Counted from the first letter of the stretch, positions 27,180 to 35,281 are shown. The stretch is 64,000 bases of DNA from Acidisphaera sp. S103 (GCF_009765975.1 NZ_LMUJ01000054.1:123456-187455), one strand, 5' to 3'. Numbers and translations are program-made. Notes: a model not told the origin generated them from the letters alone.

Positions 27180-28236
27180 AGCCACCCAGGCGACCCTGGA
27201 GATCGATCTGGGCGCCATCGCCGCCAACTGGCGGATTTTGCGGGACCGTCATCCGTCCGGCCCCGTCGCGGGCGTGGTCAAGGCCGATGGCTATGGCCTG
27301 GGTGCCGCCCGGGTCGCCGCCGCCCTGCATGAAGCCGGCTGCCGGCATTTCTTCGTCGCCTACCTGAATGAAGCGCTGGCGATCCGCGACGTTGTTCCCG
27401 ATGCCATGCTGGCGGTGCTAAGCGGCCTGATCCCCGGAACCGAGGACGCTTACGTCACCCACGGCCTGACCCCGGTGCTGGGCTCCCTGGACGAAATTGA
27501 CCGCTGGCGCGGACGGCAGGCGATCCTGCACGTCGATACCGGCATGTCACGGCTTGGACTGGACGCGCGGGAACTGGCGATCCTGGCCGGCGATCCTGGG
27601 CGCCTGAACCGCCTGACGGTCCGCTACGTGATGTCGCACCTGGTTTCATCGGAGGTGCCGGACGACCCGATCAACCGGCTGCAACGGGAACGCTTCGCGG
27701 CGGTGCGCGCGATGCTGCCGCCGGCACCCTCCAGCCTGGCCAATTCCTCCGGCATCTTCCTCGGACCGGACTTCGGCTCCGACCTCGCCCGGCCTGGTGC
27801 GGCGCTTTACGGCGTCAACCCGACGCCCGGACAGCCCAATCCGATGCGCAACGTGGTGCGGCTGTCGGTGCGGGTGCTGGCGGTGCGCGACATCCCGGTT
27901 GGCACGTCGGTCGGCTACAACGGCATCTGGACCGCGGCCCGCCCCAGCCGGATCGCCACCGCGGCGCTGGGCTACGCGGACGGATTTCACCGCAGTTTGT
28001 CCAGTCGCGGATCGGCCTGTTTTGACGGCACCCCGGTTCCGCTGGTAGGCCGCGTCTCCATGGACCTGACCACATTCGACGTGACCGATCACCCCGCTGT
28101 GCAACCCGGTTGTTGGCTGGAGGTGCTTGGCCCGCATCTGTCCCCTGATGACGTCGCCGCCGCGGCCGGCACCAACGGGTATGAGGTCCTGACCTCCCTG
28201 GGCCGCCGCTTTCATCGGGTGTATCGGACAGCGTGA
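27169..28236 (+). CDS. alr: Alanine racemase
   Basis: A 355-residue PLP enzyme that makes D-alanine for peptidoglycan. The PLP lysine is Lys38 in 'GVVKADGYGLGA', near the N-terminus as in fold-type III racemases. 'HVDTGMSRLGL', 'ANSSGIFLG', 'RPGAALYG', and 'GRVSMDLTTFDVTD' are family marks. It overlaps dnaB by 11 bases and the permease gene by 4, so the three are one operon. Confidence 0.95.
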   Translation: MPAEATQATLEIDLGAIAANWRILRDRHPSGPVAGVVKADGYGLGAARVAAALHEAGCRHFFVAYLNEALAIRDVVPDAMLAVLSGLIPGTEDAYVTHGLTPVLGSLDEIDRWRGRQAILHVDTGMSRLGLDARELAILAGDPGRLNRLTVRYVMSHLVSSEVPDDPINRLQRERFAAVRAMLPPAPSSLANSSGIFLGPDFGSDLARPGAALYGVNPTPGQPNPMRNVVRLSVRVLAVRDIPVGTSVGYNGIWTAARPSRIATAALGYADGFHRSLSSRGSACFDGTPVPLVGRVSMDLTTFDVTDHPAVQPGCWLEVLGPHLSPDDVAAAAGTNGYEVLTSLGRRFHRVYRTA

Positions 28237-29018
28237 CCCTGTTGCTGGATTTCCTGACCGCGATTGGCCGAGCGGTGATCGCTGTGTGCCGAGGCGCCGG
28301 ATCGCTGACGATCTTCGCGCTGGAGGGACTGTCGCATCTGGTCCGTCCGCCGTTCTACGGGCGTCTGTTCGGCCGGGCTTTGTTGGAGATCGGCTTTTTC
28401 AGCCTGCCGGTGGTGGCCTTGACGGCGGTGTTCACCGGCATGGTGCTGGCCCTGCAATCCTACACCGGTTTTGCCAGGTTTTCGGCGCAGGGCGCGGTGG
28501 CCAGCCTGGTGGTGCTGTCCGTGACCCGGGAACTGGGGCCGGTGTTGGCCGGCCTGATGGTTGCCGGACGCATTGGCGCGGCCACGGCGGCGGAACTGGG
28601 CACGATGCGAGTCACGGACCAGATCGACGCGCTGTCCACGCTGTCCACCAACCCGATGAAATACCTGGTGGCACCGCGTCTGTTGGCTGGGATCGTCGCA
28701 CTGCCGCTGCTGGTGGTGGTGGCGGACATGCTGGGGGTGATGGGCGGCTACATCGTCTCGACGCTGAAGCTGGGCTTCAACGCCGATACCTACGTGACGA
28801 ACACCGTCAACTTCGTGCAGATGAACGACGTGGGTTCCGGACTGGCGAAGGCCGCGGTGTTCGGTTTCCTGATCTCGCTGATGGGCTGCTACCAGGGTTA
28901 CAACAGCAAAGGCGGTGCCCAGGGCGTGGGGTCGGCGACGACGCTCGCGGTGGTAACGGCGTCGATCCTGATCCTGGCGTTCGACTACGTGCTGACCGAG
29001 ATGTTCTTCGCCCGGTAG
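28233..29018 (+). CDS. mlaE: MlaE-type lipid ABC transporter permease
   Basis: A 261-residue permease of the MlaE family, which moves phospholipids between the inner and outer membrane together with an ATPase (MlaF) and a substrate-binding MCE protein (MlaD). There are five or six membrane segments, and 'VTRELGPVLAGLMVAGRIGAA' and 'ELGTMRVTDQIDALSTLS' are the family signature. The start is GTG overlapping alr. Unusually, no mlaF or mlaD follows: the next gene is on the other strand after 214 bases. It therefore either works with partners encoded elsewhere or has lost them. Confidence 0.88.
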   Translation: MTLLLDFLTAIGRAVIAVCRGAGSLTIFALEGLSHLVRPPFYGRLFGRALLEIGFFSLPVVALTAVFTGMVLALQSYTGFARFSAQGAVASLVVLSVTRELGPVLAGLMVAGRIGAATAAELGTMRVTDQIDALSTLSTNPMKYLVAPRLLAGIVALPLLVVVADMLGVMGGYIVSTLKLGFNADTYVTNTVNFVQMNDVGSGLAKAAVFGFLISLMGCYQGYNSKGGAQGVGSATTLAVVTASILILAFDYVLTEMFFAR

Positions 29019-29232
29019 GTCCCTCCACAGCGTAACGGAGCCGCCGGCGGCTGCGCCCCGCGACGGATTTTGTTTCGTTCTCCGCCCATGTCTCCAGCAA
29101 CGTTGTGGCGCGGGAAATACCGGCCGACGTTGATGCCGCCTCTTCTGCTGGCCTCGTCCGTGACGCCCGGCCCGCGCCCGCCGTGACGGTCGTACGACGG
29201 TGCCGGTGGGTCAACGACAAAGCCGGTTGATA

Positions 29233-30153
29233 TCAGGCGGCCTTGCGGAATGTCGGCGGCAGGCCGGCTTTCGGCACCTGCCCCTGCAATGGCTCCGCCG
29301 GCAGGCCGGCATGCAGAACCTTGCGGGATTCCAGCAGAGCGGGAATGTCGATGCCAGTGGTGAAGCCCATGCTTTCCAGCATGAACACCAGGTCCTCGGT
29401 CACCACATTGCCGGATGCCCCCGGCGCATACGGGCAACCGCCCAAACCCGCCAGGCATGAGTCGAACGCTCGGATTCCGACCTCCAGCCCCGCCACGGCA
29501 TTGGCGATTCCCAGGCCGCAGGTGTCATGCAGATGCAGGCCGTACAGCACCGGCCCGATAGCATCACGTGTCGCCAGCACGACCTCCTTGATCTGCGCCG
29601 GGTAGGCATAGCCCACGGTGTCGGCCAGCATGATCTGATCCACGCCGGCATTGGCCAGGCCCTTACACAGCGCGACGGTCTTCGCTGTCGGCACGATGCC
29701 ATCGATCGAGCAGCCGAACGCCGTCGACGCGCCTGCCACCACCGGCACTTTCCGCGGCTGCGCTTTCAGCCATGCCATGATTTCCCGCATCATCTCGATC
29801 GATTGTTCGGGTGTGCGATTGAGGTTTGCCTGACTGTGCCCGTCGCTGACCGAGATCGGGATGGCGATCTTGTGTACGCCGGCGTGGTAAGCGTTTTGCA
29901 CACCACGCAAATTTGGCGCCAGTGCCTGCACGGTCAGGTTCGGCAGGGCGGCCAGCACTTTCGCCACGACCTCCGCCGTGTCGGACAGTTGCGGGATCAC
30001 GCGTGGCGGAACGAAGCTGCCGACCTCGATCTCCTGAATGCCGGCGGCGGCGAGCGAGACGATCCATGCCACCTTGTCGTCGGTGGTCATGCGGGTCTTG
30101 GCGATTTGCAGGCCGTCGCGCGGACCGACCTCACAGATGGAAACGAAACTCAT
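29233..30153 (-). CDS. mvaB: Hydroxymethylglutaryl-CoA lyase
   Basis: A 306-residue DRE-TIM metallolyase that cleaves HMG-CoA to acetoacetate and acetyl-CoA, for example in leucine breakdown. 'EVGPRDGLQ' near residue 8 carries the catalytic Arg-Asp. 'LHLHDTCGLG' provides the metal His pair. 'GLGGCPYAPGASGN' holds the catalytic Cys at about 237. The ATG has GGAGA upstream and overlaps the stop of the SMP-30 gene (ATGA), so the two are co-transcribed. A purely leucine-catabolic role is not assured because no other leucine genes are adjacent. Confidence 0.92.
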   Translation of the reverse strand: MSFVSICEVGPRDGLQIAKTRMTTDDKVAWIVSLAAAGIQEIEVGSFVPPRVIPQLSDTAEVVAKVLAALPNLTVQALAPNLRGVQNAYHAGVHKIAIPISVSDGHSQANLNRTPEQSIEMMREIMAWLKAQPRKVPVVAGASTAFGCSIDGIVPTAKTVALCKGLANAGVDQIMLADTVGYAYPAQIKEVVLATRDAIGPVLYGLHLHDTCGLGIANAVAGLEVGIRAFDSCLAGLGGCPYAPGASGNVVTEDLVFMLESMGFTTGIDIPALLESRKVLHAGLPAEPLQGQVPKAGLPPTFRKAA

Positions 30154-31037
30154 GGTGGTGGTATCTCCGCGATCAGAATTGTGCCGGTTTCGGACTCGGT
30201 GATGACCAGGCTGCGCTCGTCCGGGGTCAGGGCACAGTTGGTGGTCATGCGGCCGGTGGTTGACTGGACTCTGTAGAGCGGTACGCCGTGAGGGTCGATA
30301 ACCCAGACGCAGCCATGGCCGGGATTGGAAATATACAACCGGTCCGCCGAGTCCATCGCCAGCCCATCCGGCCCGACCAGGCCAGCGGGCACGCGGGCGA
30401 AGCACTGTGCCTTGGCGACGACGGCGTCGGGGCGGAGCAGGAAGCGCCACACCTCGCAGGAGCGGGTCATCGCCACATACAGGTGGGTTTGCGCGGTATT
30501 CAGGACGAGACCGTTGGGGCTGGGGCCGGTGCTGATCAGCTTGTCGAGGCGCCCGTCCTTGTGCAGGCGCCAGACCCGGCCGGTGGGGTCCTGTAACCCA
30601 GTCTGCCCCTGGTCGGTGAAGAGAATCGATTCGTCGTCATGCAGGGTCAGATCGTTCAGGCCCTTGAAGCCCTCGCTCATGACGGTCTGCAGCACGGCGG
30701 CGGTGGCGCCGGTGCCGGGATGGATGCGGACCAGGCCGTGACGGTAGTCGGCAGCGAGCAACATGCCGTCCGGCTGGACCTTCAGGCCGTTGGGCCAGCC
30801 GGGGTATTCGGCGACCAAGGTCCAGTCGTCGTCTTCAATGCGGAAGATGCGGCCGTAGGGGATGTCGACGACATACAGCCGGCCTTGGGCGTCGTAACAT
30901 GGGCCTTCCAGGAAGCAGTCGACCGGTTCGCCGGATCGGTTGGCGTCAGCCCATTCGGTCTGCTCCAGGCTGCGGAACCGGTCGGGCATGCGGGTCAGGA
31001 CCCGGGTGGGGATTTCTTTCGGAGGGGCGAACCACAT
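30150..31037 (-). CDS. SMP-30/gluconolactonase-family hydrolase
   Basis: A 295-residue six-bladed beta-propeller lactonase-like enzyme. Expected divalent-metal residues are seen: Glu in 'FLEGPCYDAQG', Asn in 'GLNDLTLH' and 'PSPNGLVLN', Asp in 'PDGLAMD'. Members hydrolyse sugar lactones or related esters; the substrate here is unknown. Translation is coupled to the downstream HMG-CoA lyase by a 4-base overlap, hinting at a shared catabolic pathway. The start is chosen at MWFAPP, the last good ATG before a conserved block; no strong ribosome site is visible. It is the first gene of its unit, 151 bases from the CBASS phospholipase end. Confidence 0.82.
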   Translation of the reverse strand: MWFAPPKEIPTRVLTRMPDRFRSLEQTEWADANRSGEPVDCFLEGPCYDAQGRLYVVDIPYGRIFRIEDDDWTLVAEYPGWPNGLKVQPDGMLLAADYRHGLVRIHPGTGATAAVLQTVMSEGFKGLNDLTLHDDESILFTDQGQTGLQDPTGRVWRLHKDGRLDKLISTGPSPNGLVLNTAQTHLYVAMTRSCEVWRFLLRPDAVVAKAQCFARVPAGLVGPDGLAMDSADRLYISNPGHGCVWVIDPHGVPLYRVQSTTGRMTTNCALTPDERSLVITESETGTILIAEIPPP

Positions 31038-31188
31038 GGCGACGGACAGTGGGGCGCGGGCGGATGGTTGGCAAGATCGGGGGAGAGGGATGATGGGTGG
31101 TTTGAGAGTCGGGTACCGATCCGAAGCGGACATTCGAAATGACCCGGGCAGATACAGGAATACGACAAGACCATGGCAGCATTCACCA

Positions 31189-32223
31189 CTAGTTCCTTGT
31201 CGTGACGGATGGTACGTATGGCGCCACCGTCTCAGTAAGGAACAAACTCTCGACCAAATGGCCCGATCCTTCGACCAAAGCGCGCGCCATCGCGGGCAAC
31301 TCGACCTTGGCTCTCTGGTGGCCATCCAACTGAATCGGCGTGGGCGTTTCCGGCGCGTCAAGTCGGACGACATTCTCTTTGCCGATGAGCATGAAGGTTT
31401 GGCCGAGGGCATTCAAGGACTGAGCCCGCATGGCGGCGAGGATGGCGCCTTTCCACTGGAACATCCCGCCTACAGCCTTGACAGGATCCACGCGGAATGA
31501 GGTCTCACCACAGCCCAGACTCAGGACCCGTACCTGCGATCTATCCACGTCGTAACAGGCAAGAGCGTCAGTGACAGCGTTCATGATCGGGTTGTTTGCC
31601 CAAAGTCCGCCGTCGACCATGATGTACCCGTTGTTGGGCATCGCCTTGTAATAAGTTGGGGCAGCCGACGTAGCGAGCCTCACTTTCACCATTCGCTCGA
31701 CGCGGTCCTTCCGATAGTCAGGATGGTGCGGCGTTTTGTAGATCCAGGGCTCGCCATGGACCCCCTCAAAGCTCGGAATGCACAGGCGAGTTCTCGCGTC
31801 GCCAAGAGGTGTGTCTCCGAAAATACCCAGAAGTTCTTGCTCAAGTACACCGCTGTCGTACGCGTAACGGTGTAAGCGACGGAGCCACCTCCACATGCGC
31901 CCAAGTACATTTGACGGTGGGAAGACCAACCCACCCCTTTCGACGTAGAATTTTTGAATTTCGCGCGCGGTCAATCCATGGGCGAGGGCGAGGGCGATGA
32001 TGCCACCAGTGGAGGTGCCTGCGATCATGTCGAAGTGGTCGGCGACCGTTCGCCCGTTCAAAAACCTATTCTCCAATTCGGCGAGCACGGATGCTGGCAG
32101 TATGCCGCGAATGCCGCCTCCGTCGATGGCCAGGATTTTGAATGGGCGATCCGGAGGCCACGGCAGCGGTTTACGCCGACGCTGAATGGTCCCGTCGGAC
32201 CGTTTGGGTGGAACATAATTCAT
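31189..32223 (-). CDS. capV: CBASS effector: patatin-like phospholipase (CapV type)
   Basis: A 344-residue patatin-fold lipase. The glycine-rich oxyanion motif is 'DGGGIRG' (34-40), the nucleophile elbow is G-T-S-T-G at 69-73 with Ser71, and the Asp of the dyad is Asp204 in 'DGGLWANNP'. CapV-type patatins in CBASS are switched on by cyclic dinucleotides and degrade the cell's own phospholipids to abort phage infection. The start overlaps the stop of the E2-like gene (ATGA). This gene is third in the operon, after the nucleotidyltransferase and E2. The assignment as CBASS effector rests on this context as well as the fold. Confidence 0.88.
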   Translation of the reverse strand: MNYVPPKRSDGTIQRRRKPLPWPPDRPFKILAIDGGGIRGILPASVLAELENRFLNGRTVADHFDMIAGTSTGGIIALALAHGLTAREIQKFYVERGGLVFPPSNVLGRMWRWLRRLHRYAYDSGVLEQELLGIFGDTPLGDARTRLCIPSFEGVHGEPWIYKTPHHPDYRKDRVERMVKVRLATSAAPTYYKAMPNNGYIMVDGGLWANNPIMNAVTDALACYDVDRSQVRVLSLGCGETSFRVDPVKAVGGMFQWKGAILAAMRAQSLNALGQTFMLIGKENVVRLDAPETPTPIQLDGHQRAKVELPAMARALVEGSGHLVESLFLTETVAPYVPSVTTRN

Positions 32224-32693
32224 GGCGTTGCCTCACTGAGATCGGATCGCTCAAGATGCCGACCTGTTCCGGTCCACTTTCCAGTTGCTCGCCAGCCTTC
32301 ATAGGAAGCCAGCCAATCCACGGTCCACGGAACTGTCGTCTCCGCCAAACTCATGGACGGCGACCATTCGCTGGCATCGGGGTCAAACATGCAGAGTATC
32401 GGATCAAGCGGGTCGCCTTCCACATAGTAGACGTGAGGCAACCGTCCCTCGGGATCATTCCGGCGGGGTCGCAAAGGAGGATCAATAACGCGAACCCGTG
32501 GCTGCATCTGCTTTGCGGTGAGGTAATCGATCACCAATGGTGCACGATATTCCATGCTGACCACGAATGTTTGTAGGAGGGGCCGTAACTTGCCCACCCA
32601 ACGGGCAGCGAGGCCTTTTCGTGCTACCAATCTGAATCTCGGCCAAATCGCGCTCATCTGGGCGATTTGTTCGTCGATCCCAGGGAGGCCCAT
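32220..32693 (-). CDS. CBASS E2-like (ubiquitin-conjugating-enzyme-like) protein, E1-less
   Basis: A 157-residue protein of the CBASS-associated bacterial E2 family. The likely catalytic Cys101 sits in 'PILCMFDP', preceded by His87 in 'PHVYY'. The C-terminal motif 'PWTVDWLASYEGW' followed by 'TGKWTGTGRH' is characteristic of these proteins. In longer type II CBASS the E2 is fused to an E1/ThiF domain (Cap2); here there is neither E1 nor a JAB deconjugase (Cap3), matching the 'short' type II layout in which the E2 protein alone modifies the CD-NTase. The ATG overlaps the CD-NTase stop (TGATG); a TTG three codons earlier is an alternative. The catalytic-cysteine call is from pattern only. Confidence 0.82.
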   Translation of the reverse strand: MGLPGIDEQIAQMSAIWPRFRLVARKGLAARWVGKLRPLLQTFVVSMEYRAPLVIDYLTAKQMQPRVRVIDPPLRPRRNDPEGRLPHVYYVEGDPLDPILCMFDPDASEWSPSMSLAETTVPWTVDWLASYEGWRATGKWTGTGRHLERSDLSEATP

Positions 32694-33955
32694 CACGGCC
32701 AACGATCGCCCATATTCGTGTGGGGGCGAGGCGCCACGTTAGCGGCCATCGACCGGGTCGCTCCGATGATGGCAGGTGCCGCGGGCACAAGAAGTCCACC
32801 GGTGCTAGTGTACCGGTGGGTGCACGATCGCAGTGCCACCCCATTGCGGTCGTTCAACGCGTTTATCGAACGAGACACCACCCTTGGACCGAAGCGGTCG
32901 CGCAACCAATCCTTCAAATCCTCAAGTTCGAGACCTCCCTGCCGGATTTGCTCAAGTCCGTTCGCTAGATCGTGTAGGGCTAACGCAAACTCCCGCTGTT
33001 GAGAGCGGTTTTCGGGCCAACGATCAGTGAAGCAATCGGTGGACATCTCAGGATTTCGGACGTCGAGCAGGCGCCCGCCAGCCTCCGCAATATCAATAGC
33101 CCTTGCGGTCCAACGTGCTTGTCGGATCACCATGTCCGAAAGCGCCATGCCGGGGGCCGCAGCATGGCCTGCATGGCACGACAGCATGACAGAGGGCGGA
33201 TACCGGCCGGGCCGGTCAATGCTCCAGACGTTCCTGAATCGCTTAATAATTTGAAGGGCAACCGTTGTGACACTCTTGATCGGCAACGGCGTCTGGTCCG
33301 GCATGGGGTGTACAATCGGATCTGTCTTGGCTAACGATTCGTAAGCCTCGTGCATGCGAGCCTCATACGCTTTGGCAAATGTTTCTTCCGCTGGGGTACG
33401 AAGATTGTACCAGTTGGCAAAACCGAAAGCGTTCATCGGGATCTCGGCGTGCTGCCGCTGCGTCTCACCCGGCTTGGCATGGAAGATGTTGCTTTCGATC
33501 TCCATGAAACCTGTTCGCCTCGAAGGTGTGACATCGATGTGCATGCCATCGGAGTAGAAGAGGGTTACACACCGGGTTTGTCGTAAGACCTTGCGAACCG
33601 GGTAGTCCTTCAGGGCTTCATAAAGAGCATCCAGAACCTGCGAAGGTGTCACTCCCTGAGCTACGTTCAACTCTACGACCGCATCAGCATCGAATTCGTC
33701 ATCCGTGCCTCGGGTCGATATCGTGGCATCGATCGCCATGGAGCCCTGCGCATAAAATCGGACGATTTGGCCTTCGAGTGGGCTACCCGATCGCCCCAGG
33801 TACTCCCTGACGGCAGAGAAGCGAGCCAGAGCCTTCGCGTGCAATCCCGGTGGGAGCTGAACGTTAATGGCGATGTCCGCGAGAAGGGCGTCGAGTGGGT
33901 TTGATAGCGGCTCTGCATACGCCGGGCGCAACGGAATGCGGCGATAATCGTTCAT
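32693..33955 (-). CDS. CBASS CD-NTase (cGAS/DncV-like nucleotidyltransferase)
   Basis: A 420-residue nucleotidyltransferase that should make a cyclic (oligo)nucleotide alarm signal. The polymerase-beta-type core has Gly71-Ser72 in 'YAQGSMAIDA', the metal-binding pair Asp89/Asp91 in 'DEFDADAV', and a third acidic residue Asp141 in 'GMHIDVTPS'. The rest is the helical lobe. It starts the CBASS operon, with GGGAGA eight bases upstream of the ATG, and is followed with overlaps by the E2-like and patatin genes. The C-terminus ends in Arg-Trp-Pro, not the small residue one might expect if E2 couples it to a target. The nucleotide product cannot be predicted from sequence alone. Confidence 0.88.
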   Translation of the reverse strand: MNDYRRIPLRPAYAEPLSNPLDALLADIAINVQLPPGLHAKALARFSAVREYLGRSGSPLEGQIVRFYAQGSMAIDATISTRGTDDEFDADAVVELNVAQGVTPSQVLDALYEALKDYPVRKVLRQTRCVTLFYSDGMHIDVTPSRRTGFMEIESNIFHAKPGETQRQHAEIPMNAFGFANWYNLRTPAEETFAKAYEARMHEAYESLAKTDPIVHPMPDQTPLPIKSVTTVALQIIKRFRNVWSIDRPGRYPPSVMLSCHAGHAAAPGMALSDMVIRQARWTARAIDIAEAGGRLLDVRNPEMSTDCFTDRWPENRSQQREFALALHDLANGLEQIRQGGLELEDLKDWLRDRFGPRVVSRSINALNDRNGVALRSCTHRYTSTGGLLVPAAPAIIGATRSMAANVAPRPHTNMGDRWP

Positions 33956-34001
33956 CCAGAAATCTCCCAGACACGAGCGCGATCCCAAGAGGCCGAGCCC
34001 T

Positions 34002-34038
34002 GGTTGCGAATCGGGCCGCGAATTCCTATATCGCAACC
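34002..34038. promoter_or_regulatory. Inverted repeat in the CBASS/CapH divergent promoter
   Basis: GGTTGCGA at 34002-34009 and its exact complement TCGCAACC at 34031-34038 flank 21 bases. It sits just upstream of the CBASS start, within the 180-base divergent intergenic region. It could be a second repressor site or a promoter element. Confidence 0.4.
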
Positions 34039-34071
34039 GTACGCATGTTGATTGCATAGCCGAACACCGAT

Positions 34072-34089
34072 TGCAATAGCACAATTGCA
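34072..34089. promoter_or_regulatory. Candidate CapH operator: TGCAAT-6-ATTGCA palindrome
   Basis: A perfect dyad, TGCAAT AGCACA ATTGCA, lies 46 bases upstream of the helix-turn-helix gene start. The half site ATTGCA recurs at 34051-34056 and 34070-34075, giving several spaced copies in one 40-base stretch. This is what a dimeric XRE-type repressor controlling both divergent units would bind. The match is by symmetry only. Confidence 0.5.
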
Positions 34090-34135
34090 TGGTACAAACG
34101 GCCCGATAAAGAACGGGAACCGACGGAGGACCGAC

Positions 34136-34480
34136 ATGAAGATCGCCTTTCAGAACGAGGCATTTTGCGCCGCCCTGAATGCACACCGCCTCTCCAAACT
34201 CATGACCTGGAAGCAAGTTGCGGAGGCCAGCGGAGTCAGTGCTTCGACGTTGACCAGGATGATGCAGGGCAAAAGACCGGATATCGATGGACTGGCGGCG
34301 CTGCTGACCTGGTCAGGGTTGAAGGCAGAGGACTTCCTCGGACCTCATCAGGGGAACAGAGCAGAAACCTTGGCGCAAATGACTGCGCTTTTACGTGCCG
34401 ACCCCAAACTCAGTGAACCCAGCAAACTGGCTCTCGAGGGGGTGCTCCACGCTACCTACGAGCGTCTGCTTAGTCTGTGA
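34136..34480 (+). CDS. XRE-family helix-turn-helix regulator (CapH-like)
   Basis: A 114-residue small DNA-binding protein. A Cro/C1-type helix-turn-helix fills about residues 25-72, with 'WKQVAEASGVSASTLTRMMQG' as the recognition part. A short helical tail follows. GGAGGA lies five bases before the ATG. It is transcribed away from the CBASS operon and only seven bases ahead of a metallopeptidase gene. This is the CapH-CapP arrangement reported for CBASS, where CapH represses and CapP cleaves it in response to DNA damage. The identity as CapH is an inference from context; an ordinary XRE/ImmA regulator is the alternative. Confidence 0.8.
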   Translation: MKIAFQNEAFCAALNAHRLSKLMTWKQVAEASGVSASTLTRMMQGKRPDIDGLAALLTWSGLKAEDFLGPHQGNRAETLAQMTALLRADPKLSEPSKLALEGVLHATYERLLSL

Positions 34481-34487
34481 GCAGCAA

Positions 34488-35063
34488 ATGCCTTTTCGAC
34501 ATGGCTTCAAAGCAGAAGCGAATAGAATCGCCTTAAAGGTCCGTTCTGCCCTTCAACTCGGGCCAACGGATCCACTGGACCCGTGGGTAGCCTGCAATCA
34601 TTTCGAAATTTCGGTGATTTGCCTCAGCGACCTCCGCGATGGCGACGGAACCCAAGTGGGACGCCACTTCCTTCGGATTGAACGGGAAGCATTTTCCGCG
34701 GTAACGATTCCGGACGGCTGTAGACGAGTGATTGTGCATAACGACTCGCACAGTTCAGTTCGTCAGCGCAGCAATCTGACGCACGAACTCGCCCACTGTT
34801 TTCTTGGGCATTCGGTGACACCGCTATGGACTGCGGACGGTGATCGGGCGAGGGACGCTCGTGTAGAAGAGGAGGCGGCCTTTCTCGGCGGCTCCCTCCT
34901 CATTACGAATGAGGCAGCCCATCACATCGTAAAATCGCGAATGGAGGCGACGGCAGCCACAATCTATGGCGTCAGCTACGACATGCTCACCTATCGCCTG
35001 AGAGTGAGTGGCGCTCAAATCACAGCTTTTCGCCGGGCGCGGCGGTCGTTGATTTCCTCGTGA
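34488..35063 (+). CDS. ImmA/IrrE-family metallopeptidase (CapP-like)
   Basis: A 191-residue zinc peptidase. The active-site motif is H-E-L-A-H at 99-103 ('NLTHELAHCFLGH'), with a likely third ligand among Glu127-129 in 'RVEEEAAFLGG'. ImmA and IrrE family members cleave a partner repressor to switch on genes. In CBASS, CapP performs this on CapH when DNA damage or a phage signal is sensed. The ATG lies seven bases after the regulator stop, so the pair is co-expressed. It ends 218 bases before the convergent hydrolase gene. Confidence 0.85.
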   Translation: MPFRHGFKAEANRIALKVRSALQLGPTDPLDPWVACNHFEISVICLSDLRDGDGTQVGRHFLRIEREAFSAVTIPDGCRRVIVHNDSHSSVRQRSNLTHELAHCFLGHSVTPLWTADGDRARDARVEEEAAFLGGSLLITNEAAHHIVKSRMEATAATIYGVSYDMLTYRLRVSGAQITAFRRARRSLISS

Positions 35064-35281
35064 CTCTCTTGGTGTTCGATATGGCTGACTGTGTTTCTTC
35101 TGGCGCACCCTCGTCTTCCGATTCCATTCTCATTCAGCATGAGAAACTGCGGCACGATGTCGGCTCACCACCCGAGCGACGATAGCTGGGCGAATTTGAT
35201 GAGATCGTCAGTCCGATGACCAGAATGACCGATTTCCACCCTCGTCAGACATTCAAGCTGCCCACGAGCCGACACCGGGCT

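Noticed and set aside
25554-27227. Long minus-strand open frame opposite dnaB and its flanks (557 codons)
   Set aside because: It is the antisense shadow of a GC-rich gene with full DnaB motifs; it has no family signature of its own.
29039-29052. AGCCGCCGGCGGCT palindrome after mlaE as a terminator
   Set aside because: No loop space without opening the centre and no T-run follows; too weak to list.
31189-35063. Prophage or integrative element as the source of the CBASS island
   Set aside because: No integrase, transposase, tRNA or attachment-site duplication is visible at either edge, so mobility is not supported.
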